Positions 1 to 8,013 are shown, counted from the first letter of the stretch. The stretch is DNA of 18,693 nucleotides from Lentzea sp. (GCA_030146905.1 JASLAV010000122.1:1-18693); one strand, 5' to 3'. The notes: generated from the sequence alone by a model not told the origin. Program-made: numbers and translations.

Positions 1-2
1 CA

Positions 3-620
3 TCAGCAAACAGGCGCGAGAGGCGTGGTCTCGTCGGGCCCAGGCCGCCGCCGCCACCGATCCAGCTTCGCGTGCTCGGTCAGCGAGATCAGCGTCTCCC
101 GAACGGAATTCCGCACACGAGGATCGCAGTTCACGACCGGAACCTCAGGCGCGATGCCCATTCCGCGAATGATCGCCTTGACGTCCGACCGGACAGAGGC
201 GTGCACGTTGTTCAACGCCAGCACGTACGGGATCTCGTGGTCCTCGAAGTACCGCATGGCGTCCACGGAGTCCGCGGGCCGCATCACGTCGAACAGCACC
301 ACGGCACCGACGGCGCCGCGCACCACGTCGCTCCAGCCGGCCCGCGCGTCCTGCCACTGCGGGGCCACGAACAGGTGCAGGGCGAGTCCCGGCTCGAGCC
401 ACACGCGTCCGAACTGGATGCGCACCAGCTCTGTCACCAGGCCCGAGCGCTCCGGCGCGAGCGCTGTCATGGTCAGCAGATCGTTCTCGACGATCGTCCT
501 GATGAAAGTGCTCTTGCCCACGCCGAAGCCACCGGCGACGACAATCTTGGCCGAGGTCAGCTCCCGACCGGGAGGCCCAGGGGGCCCGAAGGCGGGAAAT
601 CTAGAGCCGACGTAGTCCAC
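3..620 (-). CDS. cvnD: CvnD-type conservon GTPase-like protein
   Basis: This encodes 205 aa and is the fourth gene of the conservon. In the family, CvnD is a small Ras-like GTP-binding protein that works with the CvnA-C membrane complex. An intact P-loop (GGFGVGKST, residues 30-38) is visible, followed by a hydrophobic strand (GAVGAVVLFD, about 102-111) and a C-terminal part typical of the family (PVVNCDPR, then SVRETLISL). The switch and base-recognition motifs look damaged: the usual TPGQ region reads APQWQ (86-90), and the NxxD-like loop reads NNVH (137-140). GTP hydrolysis or guanine specificity may therefore differ from the family. The GTG start lies inside the end of cvnC (20-bp overlap), with GGAGAG about 8 nt upstream. 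The stop is at the very left edge, so any fifth conservon gene is not visible. Confidence 0.85.
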   Translation of the reverse strand: MDYVGSRFPAFGPPGPPGRELTSAKIVVAGGFGVGKSTFIRTIVENDLLTMTALAPERSGLVTELVRIQFGRVWLEPGLALHLFVAPQWQDARAGWSDVVRGAVGAVVLFDVMRPADSVDAMRYFEDHEIPYVLALNNVHASVRSDVKAIIRGMGIAPEVPVVNCDPRVRNSVRETLISLTEHAKLDRWRRRPGPDETTPLAPVC

Positions 621-1149
621 TCAGCACTCTCTCCATCAACCCGAGGTCCGGCGTGTCACCGCCTGCGGAAGCGGTCTGGTGCACGTCCACCAGACCTCGT
701 TCCGCCATGTCACCGAGCAACACTTTCACAACTCCCAGTGGAAGTCGCATCAGTGCCGCCACCTCCGCGACGGATCGCGGTGAATGGCACAGCTCGACAA
801 CGCGTTGGTGCTCAGACTGCAAGATACCCGTAGATCGCCGCCCCAGATCATTGGCGGAGACGAGTGTCTCGATCTCGAGATCGATGTTCGACCGTGTGCG
901 CCCGCCTGTCCAGGCGTATGCACGAACGATCGAGGCGTCGGAAGCGTCCGCAACCGGGATCTCGAAAGCGGGTGTTTCCGCCTGCGGTGCCACGGGAGTT
1001 GTTTCGCGCTCCGGCACCGGCAAGGGGGACGCCGGTGGTCGCTTGCGGCCCGAGTCCAGGGAAAACCCGTTCATCAGGTCGGCGAACGTCTGCTCGGCCG
1101 GCGTTTTCGCCCGCCTGCGTCGTCTGCTCGGATCAGCGGCCGAACTCAT
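601..1149 (-). CDS. cvnC: CvnC-type DUF742 protein
   Basis: This encodes 182 aa. The C-terminal 110 residues are a DUF742 domain: SIVRAYAWTGGRTRS at about 74-88, ELCHSPRSVAEVAALM at about 123-138, then a winged-helix-like segment ending GLVDVHQ. The N-terminal 70 residues are basic, then Pro/Ala-rich, and look disordered; family members usually have a shorter lead-in. The ATG start has the SD-like GAGGTG just upstream, inside the end of cvnB, and is separated from the cvnB stop by 2 bp. In conservons DUF742 proteins accompany the roadblock and GTPase proteins as part of a membrane-associated signalling complex. Their biochemical role is not established. The 3' end overlaps cvnD. Confidence 0.9.
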   Translation of the reverse strand: MSSAADPSRRRRRAKTPAEQTFADLMNGFSLDSGRKRPPASPLPVPERETTPVAPQAETPAFEIPVADASDASIVRAYAWTGGRTRSNIDLEIETLVSANDLGRRSTGILQSEHQRVVELCHSPRSVAEVAALMRLPLGVVKVLLGDMAERGLVDVHQTASAGGDTPDLGLMERVLSGLRRL

Positions 1150-1151
1150 GA

Positions 1152-1571
1152 TCACCTCACACTGTGCAGCTGCGCTCGCAGTTCGGGAGTGAGGATCTGG
1201 CCCACCTGGTCGACGACCACCGTCATCTCGTAGGCCACCTGGCCGACATCGCTGTCGGGCGCGGCGAGAACCGCCAGACAAGACCCGTCTCGAATGGACA
1301 TGAGGAGCATGATCCCGTAGTCCATCTCGATCACGGTGCGCAACACTCCGCCGCCCTCGAAACAACGCGACGCGCTCATCGTGAGCGCCGTGACGCCTGA
1401 CGCGATGGCGGCCAGCTGCTCCGCCCTGTCCGGCGGCAGAGCCGACGACTTGGTGAGCAACAGGCCGTCCACCGAGATCACGATCGCGTGGGCGACCCCG
1501 GCCACGCGATCGGTGAAGTTGGTGATGAGCCAGCCGAACTGGTCCACTTTGCTCGACTGCGGCGTGCTCAT
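1152..1571 (-). CDS. cvnB: CvnB-type roadblock/LC7 domain protein
   Basis: This encodes 139 aa, the normal length for a single roadblock/LC7 domain. Typical family segments are visible: FGWLITNFTDRVAGVAHAIVISVDGLLL near the N terminus (about 12-39), then LAAIASGVTAL and the GGGVLRTVIEMDYG strand region. Roadblock proteins are regulators or scaffolds of small GTPases, and in conservons they contact CvnA and CvnD. The ATG at 1571 has GGGGAG at 1577-1582, 5 nt away, and overlaps the cvnA stop in an ATGA arrangement, which favours translational coupling. A longer frame reaches upstream, but it would run inside cvnA and has no family similarity. Confidence 0.92.
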   Translation of the reverse strand: MSTPQSSKVDQFGWLITNFTDRVAGVAHAIVISVDGLLLTKSSALPPDRAEQLAAIASGVTALTMSASRCFEGGGVLRTVIEMDYGIMLLMSIRDGSCLAVLAAPDSDVGQVAYEMTVVVDQVGQILTPELRAQLHSVR

Positions 1572-4183
1572 GCGTTCTCCCCGTTGCGCTGGCCGTTCCC
1601 CTGGCCGTGACCACTTCCGCCGCCGCCCAGCGGGGCCTGGCGCAGGCCCGTCTGGTAGCTGGCGAGAAAACCTCGTGCTCGTTCCGGATCGCGCCTCGGG
1701 CCCGCCGCGGGGCGTGTGCCGCTCTCGGGACGTTCTGCGAGATCGGGGAGCAGGTTCTTGCGCGGCGCCCGTTTCGGCAACCCGGCATCGGTCTCGCCTG
1801 CGTCCGTCACGGGGTCTCCCGCCTGCTCCCACACCGTTCCGCCGGGCTTCTTCCCGAACCAGGAGGCCACTGCGGACGGTGACGATCCGGGGCCTGGTCC
1901 CGGTCTGGCCCCGTTCGTCGAAAGATCACTGTTGACCGTTTCGTCCTGGGCTCCGCTCCCCGCGAACCAGGACGACATCGTCTCATTTGGCGTGGCAGGC
2001 ACGGACTTCTCAACGGCCGAGGCGCCCCGCGGGTTTCGCTGCGGCAGGGACTCGTCGATCGCCGCACCGCGGAAGGGCATCCACTCCACCGACTCGCGCG
2101 GGTGCTCGATGGCCGGGGCGGGCGGTGGTGCCAGGTTCGGGGTCTTCACGACCACGTGCGGCTGCTTGGTGAGAGCCGGTTTCGGCTGGGGCAGCGCGGC
2201 GTGCCGCGGCTGGGACGGGGCGGGCGCCTGCTCGTGCGAGCGGGCGAGCTCGGACGGCACGAGCACCAGCGCCCGCAGGCCTTCCCTGCCCTCCCCCGCT
2301 CCGCGCAACCGCACGGAGATGCCGTGGCGGGAGGCGAGACGGCCGACGACGAACAGACCCATCTGCCGCGACACCGGCACGTCGTCCTCGGTGTTGGCGG
2401 AGAGCCGTTCGTTGGCCTCCGCGAGCTCCGCGGGACCCATGCCGATGCCCTCGTCGGCGACCTCGACGAGCACGGCACCCTGCGGGTCGAGCCGCGAGCC
2501 GATCACGACCTGGGTGGTGGGCGCGGAGAACGCGGTGGCGTTGTCGAGCAGCTCCGCGACGAGGCGCACGAGGTCGCTGGCCGCGTAACCGACGATCTCG
2601 ACCGACGGCGTCGACTTCACCACGACGCGCTGGTAGTGCTCGATCTCCGACGCGGCCGCGCGCAAGACGTCGGCCAGCGGGACGGGCTGGTGGAACCGGC
2701 GGGCGACGTCGGTGCCGGACAGCACCATCAGGTTCTCGTTGTTGCGGCGCATGCGCGTCGCGAGGTGGTCGAGCTTGAACAGGTTGGCGAGCTGCTCGGG
2801 GTTCTCCTCGCGGCGCTCCAGCTCCTCCATGAGCTTGAGCTGGCGCTCGACGAGACCCTGCGAGCGGCGCGACAGGTTGACGAAGATGTTCCTCATCCCC
2901 GACCGCAGCGAGGACTGCTCGACGGCGGAACGGATGGCCTGCTCGTGCACCGCGTCGAACGCGCGCGCCAGCTGGCCGAACTCCTCGCTGGTGTGCACGG
3001 GCACCGGCTCGATCTCGGTGTCGGGCTTGCGGTCCGCGCGGATCGCGGCGACGACCTCCGGGAGGTGGTGGTGCGCCACGTCGAGGGCGGAGCGCCGCAG
3101 CTCGGTGAGCGAGCGCAGCAGGTAGCGGCCGATGACGAAGCCGAGCGTGCCGGCGATGAGCAGCATCGCGAGCAGGATGACCGCGGCGGCACCGGCCTTG
3201 TTGGACGTGTCGTCCTGCAGGGCGGCCGCGGAGTTCGCGAGCTCGTCCTGCAGTTCGCGGACGACCTGTTCCATCAGCCGGGCGGTGGCGCCGGACGACC
3301 TGTTCCAGTCGTCGACGGCGATGCCGAACGACGCGGGCGGCTTCGGCTGGCCCGGCCGCGTGGCGGGCGGCGGCGTGCCGTCGGGCTGGGTGAGCGCGCG
3401 TTCGACGAGGGCGGAGCGGTTCGCGACGGCGGCACCGGTCACGGTCTGGTCATAGGCACGGCGCTGCTCGATCGTGCCGATGGCCTGGAAGTCGTTGAGG
3501 CGGTCCTGCAGGCGGATGTCGGACTGCTCCAGCGCGCGGACCTCGGGGGCGAGGAGCTTGCCCCTGCTGATGCCCGCCAGGACGATCGCGTGCTGCAGGG
3601 AGACCTGCTCCTGCGCGATGACCATGTTGTGCAGCGCCATCGCGGTGCCGGAAATGCCCTCGTCGCCGAACTGGCTGATGAGCGCCTGTTCGAAGTCCAG
3701 CAACGACTTCACGATCACGGTGTAGCCAGCGGTGCCGCCGGACGGGTCGCCGCCGTCGCCGCCCTGCGAGACCTTCTCGCGCAGGTTCTTCAGCGTCTCG
3801 AGCTGACCGCCGAGCTCGCTGAACCGGTTGCGCGCGACGTCGCTCAGGCCGCTGGAGCGCTCGACGCGGCGGCGCATGGTCGTGGCCGCGTTGTCGGTGG
3901 ACCTGATCTGGTTCTGGTAGGCGCCGACTCCCGACCCGCTGGTCGAGCTCTGGGCGGCGAGCGTGCGTTCCTGCTGGACGCTGGAGATCAGCGGCGCGAT
4001 ATCGGCCCGCAGACGCACCAGGCCCTGCATTTGCACGTAGTTGTTGGACCGATCGACGTAACCGGAGATCTGCAGCGCGCCCGCGCCGACGGCAACGGCC
4101 ACCGGAACCACCAGCACGACACCGAGCTTGACCGGCAGGCGCCAGTTGCGCCAGTCGCTGATCTTTCTCCACTCGACATTCAC
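1568..4183 (-). CDS. cvnA: CvnA-type nitrate-sensor/HAMP/ATPase histidine-kinase-like protein
   Basis: This encodes 871 aa and is the membrane sensor of the conservon. In order it has a TM helix at about 17-37, an extracellular NIT-type (nitrate/nitrite-sensing-like) domain at about 50-320, a second TM at 332-352, a HAMP-like linker, a helical dimerisation region (FVNLSRRSQGLVERQLK, about 434-450; LDHLATRMRRNNENL, 471-485) and a GHKL ATPase domain. The ATPase domain shows the N-box ELLDNAT (544-550) and the G-box DEGIGM (577-582). A long Pro/Ala-rich tail follows. I chose the GTG at 4183 because it puts the first TM near the N terminus, GGGG lies just upstream, and a good promoter (4308-4336) lies between it and the alternative ATG at 4363. 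Whether these proteins phosphorylate a response regulator is unclear in the family, and no regulator gene is present here. Confidence 0.88.
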   Translation of the reverse strand: MNVEWRKISDWRNWRLPVKLGVVLVVPVAVAVGAGALQISGYVDRSNNYVQMQGLVRLRADIAPLISSVQQERTLAAQSSTSGSGVGAYQNQIRSTDNAATTMRRRVERSSGLSDVARNRFSELGGQLETLKNLREKVSQGGDGGDPSGGTAGYTVIVKSLLDFEQALISQFGDEGISGTAMALHNMVIAQEQVSLQHAIVLAGISRGKLLAPEVRALEQSDIRLQDRLNDFQAIGTIEQRRAYDQTVTGAAVANRSALVERALTQPDGTPPPATRPGQPKPPASFGIAVDDWNRSSGATARLMEQVVRELQDELANSAAALQDDTSNKAGAAAVILLAMLLIAGTLGFVIGRYLLRSLTELRRSALDVAHHHLPEVVAAIRADRKPDTEIEPVPVHTSEEFGQLARAFDAVHEQAIRSAVEQSSLRSGMRNIFVNLSRRSQGLVERQLKLMEELERREENPEQLANLFKLDHLATRMRRNNENLMVLSGTDVARRFHQPVPLADVLRAAASEIEHYQRVVVKSTPSVEIVGYAASDLVRLVAELLDNATAFSAPTTQVVIGSRLDPQGAVLVEVADEGIGMGPAELAEANERLSANTEDDVPVSRQMGLFVVGRLASRHGISVRLRGAGEGREGLRALVLVPSELARSHEQAPAPSQPRHAALPQPKPALTKQPHVVVKTPNLAPPPAPAIEHPRESVEWMPFRGAAIDESLPQRNPRGASAVEKSVPATPNETMSSWFAGSGAQDETVNSDLSTNGARPGPGPGSSPSAVASWFGKKPGGTVWEQAGDPVTDAGETDAGLPKRAPRKNLLPDLAERPESGTRPAAGPRRDPERARGFLASYQTGLRQAPLGGGGSGHGQGNGQRNGENA

Positions 4184-4307
4184 GAAATGGTCCCCAAGGC
4201 GCGCTCGAAGTGCCCCACTTTCGGCTACCTCCTGGCCTGGTGAATCCCCATGAGTCGAGACACCCCCGCAGCGCGATATCGAGATCCGCCGTCTCGGGTG
4301 TGAGCGG

Positions 4308-4336
4308 ATAGTAGGCCAGAGAGCGTGACGCGACAA
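4308..4336 (-). promoter_or_regulatory. Predicted promoter of the conservon operon
   Basis: Read on the minus strand, TTGTCG (4336-4331) and TACTAT (4313-4308) are separated by 17 nt, a good match to actinobacterial housekeeping promoters. Transcription would begin near 4301, giving a leader of about 118 nt before the GTG at 4183. This start lies downstream of the alternative ATG at 4363, which supports the shorter CvnA. Confidence 0.5.
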
Positions 4337-4409
4337 CGACCTGTGCAGTGCACGACCGATCACTGACCGTGACGACGGACCTTTTGGGTGGTCCTCCGGG
4401 TTCAGGGGA

Positions 4410-4437
4410 TTGACTAGCCGCCACGCGTGGTTACGCT
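4410..4437 (+). promoter_or_regulatory. Predicted promoter of the DUF485/symporter operon
   Basis: TTGACT (4410-4415) and TACGCT (4432-4437) are separated by 16 nt. The predicted start is near 4444, giving a leader of roughly 70 nt. Confidence 0.45.
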
Positions 4438-4517
4438 TGCGCCCTCCACCCCCGGTTTAGCCGCGGCCTTCGCGCAGGCGCTCGCCGGGCACTCCCCGTA
4501 ACGAATGCGAGCGGTTG

Positions 4518-4928
4518 ATGACGAAGGCGCTGCCCTCCGTGTCACGCCCGGCGACGCCCGGATTCGCCACCTTCGAACAGCCCGATCACTCATTGCTCAT
4601 AGACGGTGACGGTGAGCCTGATTTCGGTGCCATCCAAACGAGTGAGGAATTCCTCGCGCTGAAGCGGCGGGTGGCTCGTTTCATTCTTCCCGCGACTCTG
4701 CTGTTCCTCGCTTGGTACGTGACTTTCGTATTGCTTTCGGCTTACGCCACCGACTTCATGAGCACTCCGCTGTTCGGAACGGTGAACGTCGGCCTGACGA
4801 TGGGATTCCTCCAGTTCGTCACCACGATCGTCATCACAATGGCCTACGCGCGCTACTCCAAGAGGAGGCTCGACCCCCAGGTCGACAAGGTGCGCGCTCT
4901 GGTGGAATCCGATGAGGAGCTCGCGTGA
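4518..4928 (+). CDS. DUF485 family membrane protein, partner of the symporter
   Basis: This encodes 136 aa. A Pro-rich cytoplasmic N terminus of about 45 residues is followed by the DUF485 core, with EFLALKRRVARFILP (44-58), TM1 at about 55-76 (ends in VLLSAYATDFM, a family hallmark) and TM2 at about 86-110. DUF485 proteins (YjcH type) are nearly always encoded just before acetate/cation symporters and are thought to assist them; the mechanism is unclear. The next gene begins within this stop codon (GTGA overlap), so the two are co-translated. A TTG directly before the ATG (4515) is an alternative start. Neither has a strong SD: GAGCGG at 4509-4514 lies too close to either start. Confidence 0.85.
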   Translation: MTKALPSVSRPATPGFATFEQPDHSLLIDGDGEPDFGAIQTSEEFLALKRRVARFILPATLLFLAWYVTFVLLSAYATDFMSTPLFGTVNVGLTMGFLQFVTTIVITMAYARYSKRRLDPQVDKVRALVESDEELA

Positions 4929-6502
4929 CCGGGGCGAACACCGCGATCAACCTGTCCGTCTTCGGCGTCTTCGTCCTGTTGACGCTGTACGTCGTGTACC
5001 GCGTGTCGACGCGGAACGTGAGCGCGTCGGACTACTACGCGGCGGGCAGCAGCTTCACCGGCACCCAGAACGGCATCGCGCTCTCGGGTGACTTCCTGTC
5101 CGCGGCGTCGTTCCTGGGCATCTCGGGCGCCATCGCCGTGAACGGCTACGACGGCTTCCTCTACTCGATCGGCTGGGTCGTGGCCTGGCTGATCGGCCTG
5201 ATGCTGATCGCGGAACGGCTGCGCAACACCGGCCGCTTCACGATGGGCGACGTGATGGCGTTCCGCATGCGCCAGCGCCCCGTGCGCGCGGCCGCGGCGA
5301 ACGCGACGCTCGTGATCTCGCTGTTCTACATGATCGCGCAGATGGCGGGCGCCGGCGGACTGATGGCGCTGCTGCTCGACGTCCACAGCAAGGTGGGCCA
5401 GGCGATCATCATCGCGGTCGTCGGCATCGTCATGGTGCTGTACGTGCTGGTCGGCGGGATGAAGGGCACCACGTGGGTGCAGATCATCAAGGCCGTCCTG
5501 CTGCTGCTCTCCGTCTCGCTGCTGACGATCTTCCTGATCGGCAAGTTCGGGTTCGACCTCTCGTCGATGCTCGACCGCGCGACGCAGAGGTCGCCGCTGG
5601 GCGAGGCCGTCCTGGCGCCGGGCGTGAAGTACGGCGCCACGGGCCTGGCGAAGATCGACTTCCTGTCGCTCGGCCTGGCACTGGTGCTGGGCACCGCAGC
5701 GCTCCCCCACGTCCTGATGCGCTTCTACACGGTGCCGAACGCCCGCGAGGCCCGGAAGTCGGTCGTGTGGGCGACGTGGATGATGGTGATCTTCTACTCC
5801 TGCACGCTGGTCATCGGCTTCGGCGCGATGGCCCTCGTCGGCAGCGAGAAGATCACCGGCGCACCCGGCGGTGAGAACTCCGCGGCGCCGCTGCTCGCGT
5901 TCCAGGTGGGCGGCACGGTGCTGCTGGGCGTCGTGTGCGCGGTCGCGTTCGCCACGATCCTCGCCGTGGTCGCCGGCCTGACGCTCACCGCGTCGGCCTC
6001 GTTCGCGCACGACGTCTACGCGAACGTCATCAAGCACGGCGAGGCGGACCCGCGAGACGAGGTCCGCGTCGCGCGCATCACCGCGGTCTGCGTCGGCGTG
6101 CTCGCCATCGTCGGCGGCATCGCGGCGAACGGCCAGAACGTCGCGTTCCTGGTCGCCCTCGCGTTCGCACTCGCGGCGTCCGCGAACCTGCCGACGCTGC
6201 TGTACTCCATGTTCTGGAAGCGGTTCAACACGCGCGGCACGTTGTGGAGCATCTACGGCGGCCTCACGTCGTGCGTGCTGCTGATCGTGTTCTCCCCCGC
6301 CTTCTCCGGTTCGAGGTCGTCCGTCTTCCCGGACGTCGACTTCGCCCTCTTCCCGCTCTCGAACCCCGGCATCGTGTCGATCCCGCTGTCGTTCCTGGCT
6401 GGGTTCCTGGGCACGGTCCTGGGCGGGGAGCCGGCGGACCCGGAGAAGCAGGCGGAGATGGAGGTGCGCGGGCTGACCGGGATCGGGTCAGGCCTGCGCT
6501 GA
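4925..6502 (+). CDS. actP: Cation/acetate (monocarboxylate) symporter, SSS family
   Basis: This encodes 525 aa, a normal length for the sodium:solute symporter family. The N-terminal signature SASDYYAAGS (33-42), the unwound TM1 stretch ALSGDFLSAASFLG (52-65), the loop NTGRFTMGDVMAFR (101-114) and VLVGGMKGTTWVQIIK are typical of ActP/MctC acetate and pyruvate/propionate carriers. About 13 TM helices can be drawn. The role is uptake of short monocarboxylates across the plasma membrane. The exact substrate cannot be read from sequence, so the symbol is by family. The GTG start overlaps the DUF485 stop, and GAGGAG at 4914-4919 lies 5 nt upstream. No acetyl-CoA synthetase gene is in the window. 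Confidence 0.88.
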   Translation: MTGANTAINLSVFGVFVLLTLYVVYRVSTRNVSASDYYAAGSSFTGTQNGIALSGDFLSAASFLGISGAIAVNGYDGFLYSIGWVVAWLIGLMLIAERLRNTGRFTMGDVMAFRMRQRPVRAAAANATLVISLFYMIAQMAGAGGLMALLLDVHSKVGQAIIIAVVGIVMVLYVLVGGMKGTTWVQIIKAVLLLLSVSLLTIFLIGKFGFDLSSMLDRATQRSPLGEAVLAPGVKYGATGLAKIDFLSLGLALVLGTAALPHVLMRFYTVPNAREARKSVVWATWMMVIFYSCTLVIGFGAMALVGSEKITGAPGGENSAAPLLAFQVGGTVLLGVVCAVAFATILAVVAGLTLTASASFAHDVYANVIKHGEADPRDEVRVARITAVCVGVLAIVGGIAANGQNVAFLVALAFALAASANLPTLLYSMFWKRFNTRGTLWSIYGGLTSCVLLIVFSPAFSGSRSSVFPDVDFALFPLSNPGIVSIPLSFLAGFLGTVLGGEPADPEKQAEMEVRGLTGIGSGLR

Positions 6503-6538
6503 ACGGGGGCCGTTCGGCCTATCCCCTCGTGGATCTCC

Positions 6539-6552
6539 CCAGTCGATACTGG
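6539..6552. repeat. 14-bp perfect inverted repeat in the leader of the zinc-ribbon gene
   Basis: CCAGT and ACTGG flank a CGAT tetraloop, 25 bp upstream of the ATG at 6578. It could be a regulator-binding dyad or a leader hairpin. The adjoining CTCCCC (6535-6540) is complementary to GGGGAG (6564-6569), which overlaps the ribosome binding site. Confidence 0.45.
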
Positions 6553-6577
6553 AATGTCTGTGAGGGGAGGTGCGGTC

Positions 6578-6907
6578 ATGGCACCCAACGACGGGTCCCG
6601 CCACTCACTTCCAGGACATGGACACGACAAGGCAGGCGGCCACAGCTGGGCGATCTTCTGCTCCCGTTGCCATGAGGTGGTGCGCACCGAACAGCGCCCC
6701 TTGCAGGGCAGACAGCGGCACGACGTGTGCGGCACCGACTTGGACAGCGCCCAGATCACAGCATGTCCTGACTGCGACACCGCGATGGTGGTCCTGTCTT
6801 TCGCCTCCACAGCTCCGCCGCGGTGCGGCGGTCGCGGACGCCATCGGCTCCAACGAGCATTCCTCTGGAATCCGGCGAGGCAGAGCTATGACTGGGTACA
6901 AGGCTGA
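6578..6907 (+). CDS. Small zinc-ribbon protein of unknown function
   Basis: This encodes 109 aa. The ATG is set by a strong SD (AGGGGAGG, 6563-6570) 7 nt upstream. The first 25 residues are polar, with several His. Then come paired cysteines in a zinc-ribbon-like arrangement: CSRC (about 28-31), VCGTDL with a single Cys, CPDC, and a later lone Cys before GGRGRHR. This suggests one or two structural metal sites. The end WNPARQSYDW resembles no enzyme I know. The stop overlaps the next start by one base (TGATG), so the protein is probably made together with the four-TM protein and may act with it at the membrane. Codons are less GC-rich at third positions than in neighbouring genes. I do not recognise a named family. 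Confidence 0.7.
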   Translation: MAPNDGSRHSLPGHGHDKAGGHSWAIFCSRCHEVVRTEQRPLQGRQRHDVCGTDLDSAQITACPDCDTAMVVLSFASTAPPRCGGRGRHRLQRAFLWNPARQSYDWVQG

Positions 6908-8013
6908 TGTGGCTCGGGTCGTTGCTGACTTCGAGCGCGGCGTCGCTCGGCCGGCTGGTGGTCGTCGGCTTGATCCCGAACGCGGTACCTGCGGTGTTCG
7001 TCGTGCTGCTGGTGGAGGCGCACAGCTTCTCCGGCCGGAGCACGTGGTCGGACTTGCCGAAGGACCTGCGTCCGGACGCGCCCGCCATCGTGTTGTTCGT
7101 GCTCGCGATCGCCTTGGCCACCGTGGTCGTCCAGCCCTTCCAGCTTCGGCTGTTGAGAGTGCTGGAAGGCTATTGGGACTCGTGGACGATCACGGCCAAG
7201 CTCGCACCGTTCTTCGTCGAGCTCCAACGCCGCAGACGCGAAAAACTGCGGCGGATCGTCAGCGCACCGCCACCTGAGCCGGAGTCCGACCTGCTCGACG
7301 CACTGGTGCGGCACCAGCGGGCTCTCGCCAGGTCCGACTCCCGTTCACGCCGCGCTTCGCTGCGTCTGGCGCGATACCCCGGCCAGGAGCCCATCGATCC
7401 CGGCGGGGACTTCACCTCGAAGAACCTGCGGGACATCCCGTTGTTGCCGACTGGGCTGGGCAACGCGCTCCGGGCGGGTGAGACCTCCGGAGGTGAGAGA
7501 TACGGCCTCAAGACTCTCGGCTCATGGCCCCGGCTGTACCCGTTCTTCCCCGAATCCTTCGCCAAAGGACAGGCATCGGTGCGAGACGCGCTTGACGCGG
7601 CAGCCAACCTGTGCGTCAACTTCTTCATCACCGCTGTTCTCGGCGTCATCGCGTTGCACGACGAGCCCGCCGCCTACTGGATCATCGCGGTGAGCGCGGC
7701 CCTGTCCTGCTTGTCGTACGTCGGCGCCATCGCGGCTGCAAGCGAGTACAACATGTTCATCCAGACCGCGTACGACCTCTATCGCTTCGAGCTGCTCAAA
7801 AGCGCCCGGTATCCGTTGCCCAAGGACCCGTACGACGAGCTGAAGACGTTCACCGCACTGTCGAAGCTCTACTCCGCCGACCTCCACTCGGAAGGAGGAG
7901 CGCACGCACTCACGGCACGGATCATGCACAGCGTTCCCTACGACACCGGCGAGGAGGAGAAGGACACGAAGATCATCGCCGCGATATGGAGACGACTCCG
8001 CAGAAACCCATGA
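6907..8013 (+). CDS. Four-TM membrane protein of unknown function
   Basis: This encodes 368 aa. Two N-terminal TM helices (about 12-37 and 58-76) and two C-terminal ones (about 232-250 and 256-278) flank a 150-residue soluble section; a cytoplasmic tail of about 90 residues follows. The soluble section contains LPTGLGNALRAGE (180-192) and RYGL...WPRLYPF (199-213). From memory, such motifs recur in uncharacterised actinobacterial membrane proteins, but I cannot name a domain. The start follows a one-base overlap with the zinc-ribbon gene and has only a weak AAGG upstream, so it probably relies on coupling. The last 41 bp overlap the end of the opposing LiaF-like gene. Possible roles such as membrane stress sensing or transport are speculation. 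Confidence 0.75.
   Translation: MWLGSLLTSSAASLGRLVVVGLIPNAVPAVFVVLLVEAHSFSGRSTWSDLPKDLRPDAPAIVLFVLAIALATVVVQPFQLRLLRVLEGYWDSWTITAKLAPFFVELQRRRREKLRRIVSAPPPEPESDLLDALVRHQRALARSDSRSRRASLRLARYPGQEPIDPGGDFTSKNLRDIPLLPTGLGNALRAGETSGGERYGLKTLGSWPRLYPFFPESFAKGQASVRDALDAAANLCVNFFITAVLGVIALHDEPAAYWIIAVSAALSCLSYVGAIAAASEYNMFIQTAYDLYRFELLKSARYPLPKDPYDELKTFTALSKLYSADLHSEGGAHALTARIMHSVPYDTGEEEKDTKIIAAIWRRLRRNP

Larger units (their letters stand above)
4184..4517. promoter_or_regulatory. Divergent intergenic region between conservon and acetate-transport genes
   Basis: This 334-bp spacer separates the cvnA start from the DUF485 gene start. It contains one plausible sigma-70-type promoter on each strand, described separately. 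Their -35 boxes lie about 73 bp apart, leaving room for shared regulation. I found no convincing small gene, riboswitch or long repeat in it. Confidence 0.6.

Noticed and set aside
2102..4243. Long open frame (713 codons) antisense to cvnA
   Set aside because: It is rich in Arg, Gly, Leu and Val with no domain pattern and mirrors the strong cvnA coding frame; it is a GC-bias shadow.
4853..6037. Long minus-strand open frame under the symporter gene
   Set aside because: Composition is His/Arg/Asp-rich and repetitive, typical of an antisense shadow; the plus-strand symporter is certain.
6500..6516. GAACG-GGGGC-CGTTC inverted repeat at the symporter stop, considered as a terminator
   Set aside because: Only a 5-bp stem with no following U-tract; too weak to call.
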